DNA of 64,000 nt from Pseudobutyrivibrio ruminis CF1b (lineage in GTDB: Bacteria; Bacillota; Clostridia; Lachnospirales; Lachnospiraceae), in NCBI RefSeq assembly GCF_000424005.1, contig NZ_AUJB01000004.1, positions 27,590-91,589 of the forward strand, written 5' to 3'. Numbering within the stretch: the first letter of the stretch is position 1; each line of letters starts with the position of its first letter. Below the pieces are notes generated by a model. That model had not been told where the DNA came from. It searched no databases and saw only the letters and a program-made list of their open reading frames with translations. The translations under genes were made by a program, and so were the position numbers. Of the stretch, positions 8,718 to 17,509 are shown in pieces.

Positions 8718-11093
8718 TTACTCATTCACACAATTAACGTTATTTCCAGCGTTAATTTCTGCGATAACATTATTTAATCTGTCAATCTCATTTCTCATGT
8801 TGTTCATATCATTCTGAAGATTGTGAAGAGCCTGAATCTGTCTCTCTAAACACTCAATCTTCTTAGCCTCATAGTCATAGTAAGACTGTCTTGATACAGG
8901 TAAGATACGACGTAATCCAAGCTTAATAAATGATGGCTTAGCCGTAGCTGCCTTATGTGCGTTTATTTCACTTAAGCAGTAATTATAGAATCCCTTTGCA
9001 CTATCCTTTGACTGCTCAACACATGTATAAAGCTTATACTTTCTAATGATAGAGATAAACTGCTTAATAGCCTTAATACGTGTCTCACCAAATGAACCAT
9101 CGATTCCTCCAAATACTAAGTTGCAGCTGTATTCGAATAACTCTGCTGATGGCTTAGTACCGTACTGATACATAAGCTTTAATGTCTTATCAAGAATCTG
9201 ATTCTGTGTTAACGCATACTCATTTGGCTTACTCCAAATTGTCTGCATTAATGAATTAGTATTTTCTACACGGTAGTTGTATAACTCGTCTGAGAGAGAA
9301 ATAGTCTTGTTAGATTCAAGAAGAACCTTCATGAGGAATAAAGCATCCTCACCATACTTCATAGACTTATCAAAGTAGAGCTTCTTGCTTCTGAGCATCT
9401 CTCTTCTATAGGCACACTTCCAGATGTATACTCCCAAGTAAGGATTTGCCAAAATATCTTCAACAGTAAGCTTGCCGAAAGTATTGTTCTGTCCGTGTAA
9501 TGTATTCTCATACCAATCATTGAAATGATGAATTGGGTATACGTTTGCACTATATGTAACAACATCTGGATTTGACTCTGTTATCTTCTGATTTAGTACA
9601 GCTAATGAGTCAGCATTGTAGAAGTCGTCACTGTCCATGAAAAGGATATACTCACCATTTGCCTGCTTAATTCCAAGATTTCTTGCATAAGAAGGGCCAT
9701 GGTTTGTAACATCGATGTATGAAATTCTTGCATCGATAGCTGCATAATACTTGAGAATATCTAAAGTCTGATCTGTAGATCCATCATTTACACAAATTAC
9801 TTCAAAGTTTTTGTATGACTGTCCTCTAACACTCTCTAAACATGCCTGTAAATAGTGCTCACAGTTATAAGCAGGAATGATAATAGAGAAACGTGGGTTA
9901 GCATTTTTCTCTACTAATGACTTCTTGTTTGCAAGGAATGTAGAAGACTTCTTCATCTCCTCTACATATTCAATTACACCAGCATTCTGCTCGTAACGCT
10001 CAACTTCTCTCCATACGTGATACTCAAATGGATTGTTAGCAATACGCTCGATACCACTTGTTTTCCACCAGCACTCGCCAAATGGAATCTCATTTGCAGG
10101 AATCTTCTTAAGAAGCTTCTTGTAGATTTCTGAAAGCTGACAAATGTATTCAAATCTAAGCTCCTGGCTTAATCTCTCATAAGCCCATGTACATGCATCA
10201 TAGAATGATGCTGTTGCAACTTTAAGCATTTCTTTTGCTTCATCATCATTCTTATCAATGTAATCAAAAATCTCAGAATACTCTTCTAATACGCAGTGCT
10301 TCTTTTTATCAAGATTATTAACAGACGAACCAGCATTATCCTGTCTGTAATGAAGGAATGCATCGTGAATTAATACCATCTTGTCTGTTGACGAAAATGC
10401 TTTAAAGGTAAACGATGTATCCTGGAATGAAGCACCAGGTGTTGGTAAGAAGCAAATCTTATTTTTATTTAAATACTCTCTATTATAGATAGCAGACCAA
10501 ATAGATGCCTTAGCACTAAAGATTTTTCCACCCTCATATGTTAAAGGTGTTATAACTGCTCTATCCTCTTCGATGGTAGAAATCTCATGAAGCTCATCTA
10601 TTTCGCCACCAAGACCATCTTTTCCATTTTCCCAATATAAGAAGAAGTTAGACTTAACAATATCTGCCTTCTTTTCCTCTGCCACATTAAACAGAGTCTC
10701 AAACATTTCTGGATCGATAAAGTCATCAGACTCAACGATACCAATATACTTACCAGAAGCTACGCTCAAGCCAATATTAAGAGAATCTCCATATCCAGAG
10801 TTTTCCTTATCAACAATCTTAAATCTGCTATCACGGTCAGAATAGCTCTTGATAATATCAAGTGATGAGTCCTTAGAACCATCGTTGATACAGATGATTT
10901 CAATGTCTTTTAATGTCTGAACCTCAATGCTGTCGAGACATTTCTTTAAAAACTTCTCAACATTGCAAATAGGAACAATGATAGATACCTTAACATCAGC
11001 ATTGCTATCAAAGTTAACCAACTCTTTTATATTTGCCTTGCTGTTGATCTTAAATGTTTTCTTTATGTTGTTACCTTTTCCACTCTTTTTCAT
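8718..11093 (-). CDS. Double GT2 glycosyltransferase with C-terminal coiled coil
   Basis: A 791-residue protein with two complete GT-A domains in tandem. The first starts near residue 35 (VSIIVPICNVEKFLKKCLDS, then ICINDGSKDSS and ESDDF). The second starts near residue 405 (FSIIIPAYNCEHYL, then VCVNDGSTDQT and MDSDDF). Residues about 735-785 form a heptad-rich coiled coil. Two active sites in one chain suggest alternating or processive sugar addition. The start is set at ATG 11093 (MKKSGKG); an upstream TTG at 11138 would overlap the permease gene by 17 nt and is less likely. Donor sugars cannot be predicted. Confidence 0.85.
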   Translation of the reverse strand: MKKSGKGNNIKKTFKINSKANIKELVNFDSNADVKVSIIVPICNVEKFLKKCLDSIEVQTLKDIEIICINDGSKDSSLDIIKSYSDRDSRFKIVDKENSGYGDSLNIGLSVASGKYIGIVESDDFIDPEMFETLFNVAEEKKADIVKSNFFLYWENGKDGLGGEIDELHEISTIEEDRAVITPLTYEGGKIFSAKASIWSAIYNREYLNKNKICFLPTPGASFQDTSFTFKAFSSTDKMVLIHDAFLHYRQDNAGSSVNNLDKKKHCVLEEYSEIFDYIDKNDDEAKEMLKVATASFYDACTWAYERLSQELRFEYICQLSEIYKKLLKKIPANEIPFGECWWKTSGIERIANNPFEYHVWREVERYEQNAGVIEYVEEMKKSSTFLANKKSLVEKNANPRFSIIIPAYNCEHYLQACLESVRGQSYKNFEVICVNDGSTDQTLDILKYYAAIDARISYIDVTNHGPSYARNLGIKQANGEYILFMDSDDFYNADSLAVLNQKITESNPDVVTYSANVYPIHHFNDWYENTLHGQNNTFGKLTVEDILANPYLGVYIWKCAYRREMLRSKKLYFDKSMKYGEDALFLMKVLLESNKTISLSDELYNYRVENTNSLMQTIWSKPNEYALTQNQILDKTLKLMYQYGTKPSAELFEYSCNLVFGGIDGSFGETRIKAIKQFISIIRKYKLYTCVEQSKDSAKGFYNYCLSEINAHKAATAKPSFIKLGLRRILPVSRQSYYDYEAKKIECLERQIQALHNLQNDMNNMRNEIDRLNNVIAEINAGNNVNCVNE

Positions 11094-11121
11094 TACACTA
11101 CAATTCCCTTTCTTTTGACTA

Positions 11122-11901
11122 CTAAAGCTTCGCCACAATATCTTCTGTCATTTTATTAAATATTAATGAACCTAATAAATAAAATACAAAGGCATAGAAT
11201 CCCAATTTCATCCACAAATGAATTGATGGGAAAATACCATCTATTAACAACTGCCTTGCTATAGCAATACCAATGTAAATTGGATTCCATGACATAACCA
11301 CCTGAAGTACAGGAGTTAGTCGTTCTGGTTTATAAAAAATGGCAGTTCCATAAAAAATAAATAAAGTAATTATCTTGTAAAGATAATCTATATCCGCAAA
11401 ATTAACGTAGATCACAGCGAGAATTTTGCCTACCCCTAGGACAAATACTGAAAATAACGCCACATCTACAATAACCAGCAGATTTATAAATCGAAATGGT
11501 ATTTTAAACCATATCATCATTCCCGCATAAATAATAAGCGAGAAGAATAAGTTTATAAGTGCTACATATATTTTTACGAGCACATAAATATTCTTATCAA
11601 TAGTAGTCTTAATTAAAAACTGTCTATTCGACACCAGTGAATGCATACATCCATTAGTTCCCAACAGAAAGAACTCATATATCAGTGTTCCTGTACAAAT
11701 ATATAATGGATAATTCACAAAACTATCTGTCTTAAAAATAGTTGAGAACAACACTACGAGTACCATCATGTTTATGAACGGATTTAATATCTGCCAAACT
11801 TGACCTAAACTAGTTGATGCATTCTCTCTTCGTTTATCTCTTCTTGCCAACTGCTGAATGATAAACATATTCTGTCTAATTCTGTTTATATCTAACATCA
11901 C
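11122..11901 (-). CDS. ABC-2 type polysaccharide export permease (second copy)
   Basis: A 259-residue integral membrane protein with about six hydrophobic segments and the TagG/Wzm-type start LARRDKRRENASTSLGQVWQILNPF. In such transporters this amphipathic N-terminal segment contacts the ATPase. It lies directly downstream of a related 251-residue permease and the ATPase gene, so the exporter is probably a heterodimer. It would move the lipid-linked polymer across the membrane. Confidence 0.85.
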   Translation of the reverse strand: MMLDINRIRQNMFIIQQLARRDKRRENASTSLGQVWQILNPFINMMVLVVLFSTIFKTDSFVNYPLYICTGTLIYEFFLLGTNGCMHSLVSNRQFLIKTTIDKNIYVLVKIYVALINLFFSLIIYAGMMIWFKIPFRFINLLVIVDVALFSVFVLGVGKILAVIYVNFADIDYLYKIITLFIFYGTAIFYKPERLTPVLQVVMSWNPIYIGIAIARQLLIDGIFPSIHLWMKLGFYAFVFYLLGSLIFNKMTEDIVAKL

Positions 11902-12657
11902 TTACAACCTCAACAATACAGAGTTTTTCTTTGCTTCAAAAATTATACTTCCAAGCAAATAAACACCAACACTATATAGGATTGCCTGAACAAAAAATCT
12001 ACCCTCAGATACTCTTCCGTAGATTAAACAATCTCTACTAATTTTTATAAATGAATATATAGGATTCAGCTCTATAAACTTTCTCACTCCAGGTGAGACC
12101 CAATCTACGTGATAGAATAGAGCAATAAAGAATCTCCAGAGATTCAACAACTGAACATGAATATTCCTGATATCTTTAAAATATACGTATAAGATTGACA
12201 ATATATAAGACATTCCCGTTACGAAAAGATATAGGAAAAACAAATCAGGAATTATTAATAAACATGCAGGAGTCAATATCGCCTTGTAATAAATCAATAC
12301 TCCTATGTACGGGATACTTCCAAGAAGTAAATTTATAAATGCGGTATTTACTCTGGACATTACGAATGTCTTTTTTGAAAGCTTCGACTTGATTAACAAA
12401 TCTTTGTTATCTCTTAATGTGGTAACCGAAGTAACTGAACCAACATTAAAAAACTCAAACATAAGATATCCAGTGAAATAATAAGCAGGATATCTATCTA
12501 TTCCCTTATCAAAAATAGTTGAGAACAGGAAAACTACAAGAAGCATTCTAAGGAAGGGATACAAACTACTCCACAATATTCCCAAATAGCTTCTTGCATA
12601 TTTTCTACGCAACTCTCTTTTTGTGAGCTCCCACAGGGCATTTAAGTATTCTCGCAT
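11902..12657 (-). CDS. ABC-2 type polysaccharide export permease (first copy)
   Basis: A 251-residue membrane protein with the TagG/Wzm signature LWELTKRELRRKYARSYLGILWSSLYPFLRM and about six membrane segments. The start overlaps the stop of the ATPase gene by one base (TAATG), so the two are translationally coupled. It resembles the next permease in length and layout while differing clearly in sequence, so the pair is an old duplication. Confidence 0.87.
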   Translation of the reverse strand: MREYLNALWELTKRELRRKYARSYLGILWSSLYPFLRMLLVVFLFSTIFDKGIDRYPAYYFTGYLMFEFFNVGSVTSVTTLRDNKDLLIKSKLSKKTFVMSRVNTAFINLLLGSIPYIGVLIYYKAILTPACLLIIPDLFFLYLFVTGMSYILSILYVYFKDIRNIHVQLLNLWRFFIALFYHVDWVSPGVRKFIELNPIYSFIKISRDCLIYGRVSEGRFFVQAILYSVGVYLLGSIIFEAKKNSVLLRL

Positions 12658-14222
12658 TATGCCCCTGCCCCCATTTCACGATATGCTGCACATACACTTT
12701 TGGGCTCACCTATCATCCTCATCTGGCCTTTTTCAATCCAAACTACTCTATCGCAGTTTTCAAGGATTGTTCCCATACCATGAGATACTAAAAGAACGGT
12801 CGAACCACCATGTATCATTTCCTTAACACGTTTTAAGCTCTTCTTTCTAAAGAATTCATCACCAACTGAAAGAACCTCATCAAGGATAAGAATTTCAGCT
12901 GCGTCTCCAGCTGTTGCAATTGCAAATCCAAGTCTTGATACCATACCAGAAGAAAAATTTTTAACCTTTTCTTCCATGAAGCCTTCAAGCTCTGCAAACT
13001 CAACAATTTCATCATAATGCTCATCAAGAAAATCTCTTGAGTATCCGATGATTGCACCGTTAAGATAAACGTTTTCTCTTGCTGTAAGCTCCATATCAAA
13101 TCCAGTACCAAGAGTTAATAACTGAACTTTTCTTCTATCTAATTCAACCCTACCCTCTGTTGGTCTAAGGGCTCCTGAAACAATTTTTAAAAGAGTACTC
13201 TTACCAGAACCATTGGTTCCAATAATCCCCATTACCTCACCTTTATATACATCAAAATTAATATTATCCAGTGCAACTAGCTCTCTATAAGAAAGCTTTC
13301 CTTTTACTAACTGAATGAAATAGTCTTTGATGCTTGAAACGCTCTGGGTAGCAACCTTAAATTTCATGGTTACATTCTGGACTGAAATTACTGTTTCAGA
13401 ATCCTCTAAATCTTCCACATCTACGTTGTTACTAAAGTATTTACTATGTCTAAGAGCTCTTTTTTCTTTATCTAGCTCTCTATTTCTTCTTCTCTTCTTC
13501 GAATGCTTCACTACCACAGCAGCAACAATTCCCATGATAGCTAAAAAAATGCACACTGTGCCTACTATCATTGGCACAATACCAATTGTGGATTCAACAG
13601 TCTCTAAAAAATTTGTTTCTAATACCATTTCGTTTGAACTTTCACTTTCTTTCTGTTCAACACTAGTCTGTGTTGAAACAACATCATTTACCGGTGAAAC
13701 TCTGTCTGCTGCTACCACCTGGGTCTCCTCCAACTCAGGCTCTTCTGTCTCTTCTTCGGTCTCGCCGACTGTATCTTCCCCCTCAATAAATACATTTACA
13801 CTTTTTAATTCATCAAGTGATTGTCTGTTAGTACCATCTGCATTACAGGTATAACCATCTACAACTGAAATATAGCTGTTTCCACCTGAAAGTGTTTCAA
13901 ATGAAAGCATATATTTTCTTGTTGAAGATAATCCGCTTCCCTCTAACGTAATAATGCCATCTTCCTCAGATTCGCCGCCCTTGATGTAGCTCATGCGCTT
14001 GTTATCATATTTAAGCTCAATATGATAATCCTGATTTCTGTCAGTGGTGCTTACATAAACACCTATGAAGAATTTTGAATCTTCTTCCTCGGTATACTCC
14101 TCCGAACCGAAAGTAACCTCTCCACCAATGGCGTAGACATTTATTGAATTAATTACTAAGAAGCACATAAATATTAGCGTAGCTGCTAGTCTTCTAAATT
14201 TAAGTCTTGTCATTTCTCTCAC
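12657..14222 (-). CDS. Polysaccharide-export ABC ATPase with N-terminal secreted domain and membrane anchor
   Basis: A 521-residue fusion. Residues 1-31 look like a signal peptide ending VYA. Residues 32-150 form a beta-rich domain resembling a cohesin/CBM-type module (FFIGVYVSTTDRN, YHIELKYDNKRMSYIKGG). A Glu/Ser/Thr-rich linker follows (150-210), then a membrane helix at 214-239 and a basic stop-transfer stretch (KHSKKRRRNREL). From 280 comes a TagH/Wzt-type ATPase: Walker A GTNGSGKST (335-343), signature SSGMVSR, Walker B ILILDE (445-450), H-loop His481. Family members usually carry extra domains after the ATPase, not before it. The GTG at 14222 or the ATG three codons later may be the start. 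It probably energises the two permeases downstream. Confidence 0.85.
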   Translation of the reverse strand: MREMTRLKFRRLAATLIFMCFLVINSINVYAIGGEVTFGSEEYTEEEDSKFFIGVYVSTTDRNQDYHIELKYDNKRMSYIKGGESEEDGIITLEGSGLSSTRKYMLSFETLSGGNSYISVVDGYTCNADGTNRQSLDELKSVNVFIEGEDTVGETEEETEEPELEETQVVAADRVSPVNDVVSTQTSVEQKESESSNEMVLETNFLETVESTIGIVPMIVGTVCIFLAIMGIVAAVVVKHSKKRRRNRELDKEKRALRHSKYFSNNVDVEDLEDSETVISVQNVTMKFKVATQSVSSIKDYFIQLVKGKLSYRELVALDNINFDVYKGEVMGIIGTNGSGKSTLLKIVSGALRPTEGRVELDRRKVQLLTLGTGFDMELTARENVYLNGAIIGYSRDFLDEHYDEIVEFAELEGFMEEKVKNFSSGMVSRLGFAIATAGDAAEILILDEVLSVGDEFFRKKSLKRVKEMIHGGSTVLLVSHGMGTILENCDRVVWIEKGQMRMIGEPKSVCAAYREMGAGA

Positions 14223-15576
14223 GCTCTCTTATCCAACGCTTTCTTTTGCTATACTGCAAATAATATTTGTAATGTCTGTATTCTGTTAAGTGTCTTCTAA
14301 TCTTGGATGGCTTCGAATAAAGCATAACTGAGCCTTCATACCATCCTGAAATATTGACAACATATCTATGTCCAAAAATCTTCTCTCTCAGTTCGTAATA
14401 GACCCTCATCAAGAAGTGATTGTCATGCAAATCGTGCTCTGTCAACTTTGCTGCCAAAACTGCATTGTCGTAATCAATCACATCATCTGAAAAATGAAGC
14501 TTTCCAAAAACCTCTGCCTCCTCATTTGATGGATACGACATAAATCTGAATAACGTCTTCTCAATATTTTCCTGAGTTGCAGGATTATTGAACGATTTAC
14601 ATATTTCTTCAAAGCTACCTAATTTGGCAAATAGCTCTGACTGGTAAGTACTAAAAATGCTCTCCAATTGATTTAAATAATCAATCTGTTTTGTAGATAC
14701 ATCCGATAAAACTGGAACAGTCCTATCTGACTCTCTTTTATATCTTAATGTCATGCCATGTGGTGCTGAAAAAATACACTCATACAGGCAATTATTAAAA
14801 TCTACCTTCTTTCTAAGTCCGGATCTTGGTCCGAACAAAAACGAATGATAATACTGTTCTTTGGCCTTTGCTGGTATTTCATACAGGCCGTAGTAATATC
14901 CCTCCAGTGGTTCCTCCACGCCTAAGCATTTACGGAACTGATTAAGACTGAGCTGGATTGAACCAACCCATCCACTATCCACAATAGCTACCTTTTCTTT
15001 ATCCCCGAATCCACACTCCTTAAGGTAATCCAGTGCATAACCAAACTCATTTTTTGAGTTCTCTGTGAGTATCTTTATGAATTCTTCATCAGATTCTAAG
15101 ATACTTCTAACTTCCCCCAATCTGTGTCTTGGGATTTGATCCTCTTCTTTAATTTGAAGACAATCAGCTATTTTTTTAGCAAACTTCTCTCCCTGTTCCG
15201 GTTTAAGCCCAGAACGATTTAACACTTTGGCAGGAGTAACATCTACTCCACCCAAAGTGATATATGATAATGCCTGATTTAAATCTAAATGATAAAGCGG
15301 AATTCTAAGTGACAATCTTGAAACATACAGATATTTGCATTTGATATCCAGATTAAATTCTCTAACATATTTCTCCGCAACCAGGTAATCAAAATAGGCA
15401 TCTCTTGCCAAAAAGAATAAGGTTTTGATTCCCTTGTTCTTTGCCTCGGTGAGAACATGTAAAACAAAACTATTCAGCACCGGTGCCAAAACATCATTTC
15501 CCGTCTGGAAAACAACGTCTTTATCTTCTATTTTTTCTCTATCCACAAACAATAACTCCTTAAGCGCGAGATCCAT
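14200..15576 (-). CDS. Polysaccharide-cluster protein paralogous to the C-terminal half of the HAD protein
   Basis: A 458-residue protein without a HAD domain. Its IKTLFFLARDAY, YLYVSRLSLRIP and KVAIVDSGWVGSIQLSLNQF segments align by eye with IDKLLFLSRDG, YAYWSRKAATIL and KALLVDIGWAGSGAIAIRRL of the protein at 2,158. The last 40 residues are very basic (KYYLQYSKRKRWIRERERN), which suggests membrane or nucleotide contact. The function is unknown. The outermost ATG at 15576 lacks a ribosome site; a GTG at 15546 preceded by AAGGAG nine bases away is a good alternative start. It overlaps both neighbours, so it is part of the operon. Confidence 0.65.
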   Translation of the reverse strand: MDLALKELLFVDREKIEDKDVVFQTGNDVLAPVLNSFVLHVLTEAKNKGIKTLFFLARDAYFDYLVAEKYVREFNLDIKCKYLYVSRLSLRIPLYHLDLNQALSYITLGGVDVTPAKVLNRSGLKPEQGEKFAKKIADCLQIKEEDQIPRHRLGEVRSILESDEEFIKILTENSKNEFGYALDYLKECGFGDKEKVAIVDSGWVGSIQLSLNQFRKCLGVEEPLEGYYYGLYEIPAKAKEQYYHSFLFGPRSGLRKKVDFNNCLYECIFSAPHGMTLRYKRESDRTVPVLSDVSTKQIDYLNQLESIFSTYQSELFAKLGSFEEICKSFNNPATQENIEKTLFRFMSYPSNEEAEVFGKLHFSDDVIDYDNAVLAAKLTEHDLHDNHFLMRVYYELREKIFGHRYVVNISGWYEGSVMLYSKPSKIRRHLTEYRHYKYYLQYSKRKRWIRERERNDKT

Positions 15577-16363
15577 TTCTTATGTTGAATGCGATCTTGT
15601 CAGGAACCATCCAAACAGCAATCGGCTTTACAACATATCCAATTTCACGCCATGGATTCAATCCCATTTTCTTAAATCCATTCCATCTGATGGTAACTTC
15701 TGCCACCTGATCTGTTAATGTTCTTCGCTTGTAGCTGTTTATAGTCTCTCTGTAATAGAGCAAATTCTCCTGGAGATTGTATCCTCTGACTCCCGCTGCT
15801 GTCAGATTCATAAACAACTCGTAATCCTCACCTCTGCGTGGTCTGTCAGGAGAGCCGTATGGATTTTCCATATTTAAAACGCTCTTTCTGAACATGATTG
15901 TAGGATGAGCATATGGCTGGAACTTTAAGAAGTCCTTTTCGTCTGGCTTCTCTGGGTACTTTCTGGCTCCATAAACATTGTCGTCATCATCTATAAGAAC
16001 CAGATTGCCACCGACAAATCCATACTCAGGGTGCTCCTCTAAGAATGTAAATTCCTTTTCAAGTCTGTATGGAGCACTGATATCATCAGCATCCATTCTC
16101 GCAAGATATTTCCCCTTGGAAAGGGCTACCATGGCATTCAATCCGTAAGCCAGGCCGTGATGTAGCTCCTCCCTGATATAAACAATTCTTGGATCCACCT
16201 CTAAATAGTCCTCGATGATACTCTTCACATCTGTAGTAGAACCATCATCAAAAATGATGAGTTCAAAGTCATCGAAAGACTGATTCAGCATAGACTCAAT
16301 AGCCTTTCTCAAATATGTGTTTTCACAATTATAAACCGGAAACAATACACTTACTGCAGGCAT
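15560..16363 (-). CDS. Family 2 glycosyltransferase
   Basis: A 267-residue single-domain GT-A transferase. The N-terminus VSVLFPVYNCENTYLRKAI, the IIFDDGSTTDV motif and ARMDADD (DXD) are classic GT2 features, followed by RRGEDYELFMNL, which usually holds the catalytic base. It has no membrane segments. Its start overlaps the end of the GT4 gene by 35 nt and its own end overlaps the next gene. The substrate cannot be inferred. Confidence 0.88.
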   Translation of the reverse strand: MPAVSVLFPVYNCENTYLRKAIESMLNQSFDDFELIIFDDGSTTDVKSIIEDYLEVDPRIVYIREELHHGLAYGLNAMVALSKGKYLARMDADDISAPYRLEKEFTFLEEHPEYGFVGGNLVLIDDDDNVYGARKYPEKPDEKDFLKFQPYAHPTIMFRKSVLNMENPYGSPDRPRRGEDYELFMNLTAAGVRGYNLQENLLYYRETINSYKRRTLTDQVAEVTIRWNGFKKMGLNPWREIGYVVKPIAVWMVPDKIAFNIRNGSRA

Positions 16364-17495
16364 CTTCGTAAACCTTTCTCATAACTTTTTCAGATTCTGA
16401 TTTTTCAAAGGATGTAACAGAGTTTCTAATATTTTCTCTGTTATATCTCTCATGCTCTTGCTTGTATAAATACATACGCTGGATTGCTCTTGCATAAGCA
16501 TCTACAGTGTCTTCACTAACAAGGAGACCGTTTGTCTTTTCCTTTACGTATTCCTTTGAACCTCTGTTGCTTGATGCAACAACAGGAAGACCTGTAAACA
16601 TTGCCTCGAGAGCTGCCATGCCAAGACCTTCTCTAATAGAAGGGAAAACCATAATGTCAGCTGCTTTTAAGAACTTTCTGATGTCTACTTCATAGCCAAA
16701 AAATCTGACATTGGATTCTAAACCGTATTTCTTAACGTATTTCTTTAATGCATGTTCCTGATTACCGCTACCAATAATACCGTAAAGAATATTTAAATCC
16801 TTTGGATTATTGTTTTTAAAGTAGCGAATAGTCTCGACAATCTTCTTCTGATTTTTGTTCTTTCTTACTTCGCCAACACTGATAATGAAGAAGTCTTCTT
16901 TTTTGATGCCTAATTTTTCACGTTCCCTGATTTTCTCTTCTTCGTCAGTGAGACAGTAATAACTTGAATCTACTCCCTCGCCAGGTATGCGATAGACTGT
17001 GTCCGCACACATGGTCTTTGCCGCACTTTCATCTTCATGATTAATTGTGACAATAGCGTCTGTATTTCTACTGAGTAAATACTCCGCCAAATAATAAATA
17101 CTATTGCGAAATTTAGAGCCTCCATTATAGAAATGGAACCCGTGGGCAGTATAAATCACGTACACGTCCTTAAGTCCAAGGCAGGCAAGTCTTGTAGCCA
17201 TGCCTCCTATAGGCGTGTGACAATGAATAATATTTATATTTTCCCTTTTAATAAGCCTCCTTAAGGCTACAGTGGCTTTCAAATTAGCCAAGATATCTGC
17301 TATTGACTGAGTAATTGGAATGTCATGATAAATCACACCTAACTGCTTTAAAACATCCTCATCATCTTCATACACAATGTTTTTCGAATTAGATGCGTAA
17401 TGAACCTCGATATTCATCCCTTCCAAAAGCTCAACATTTTGTCGTTCAAATTTCGACAAAAAGCCATACACAGACGAAACGATTAATGCTTTCAC
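16329..17495 (-). CDS. Family 4 glycosyltransferase
   Basis: A 388-residue GT-B transferase. The N-terminal half has the acceptor-domain motifs INIIHCHTPIGGMATRLA and YTAHGFHFYNGG, typical of EpsD/CapM-type GT4 enzymes of exopolysaccharide synthesis. The C-terminal half has the donor-site block FPSIREGLGMAALEAMFTGLPVV. The GTG start at 17495 is preceded by GGGAGAAATATTT. It is the first transferase after the LCP gene and may act on an early lipid-linked intermediate, which is an inference from position. Confidence 0.9.
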   Translation of the reverse strand: MKALIVSSVYGFLSKFERQNVELLEGMNIEVHYASNSKNIVYEDDEDVLKQLGVIYHDIPITQSIADILANLKATVALRRLIKRENINIIHCHTPIGGMATRLACLGLKDVYVIYTAHGFHFYNGGSKFRNSIYYLAEYLLSRNTDAIVTINHEDESAAKTMCADTVYRIPGEGVDSSYYCLTDEEEKIREREKLGIKKEDFFIISVGEVRKNKNQKKIVETIRYFKNNNPKDLNILYGIIGSGNQEHALKKYVKKYGLESNVRFFGYEVDIRKFLKAADIMVFPSIREGLGMAALEAMFTGLPVVASSNRGSKEYVKEKTNGLLVSEDTVDAYARAIQRMYLYKQEHERYNRENIRNSVTSFEKSESEKVMRKVYEDACSKCIVSGL

Positions 17496-17509
17496 AAATA
17501 TTTCTCCCG

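Noticed and set aside
13327..13854. Rightward 175-codon ORF
   Set aside because: It is the complement of the acidic Ser/Thr/Glu linker of the ABC fusion, whose low complexity keeps the opposite frame open.
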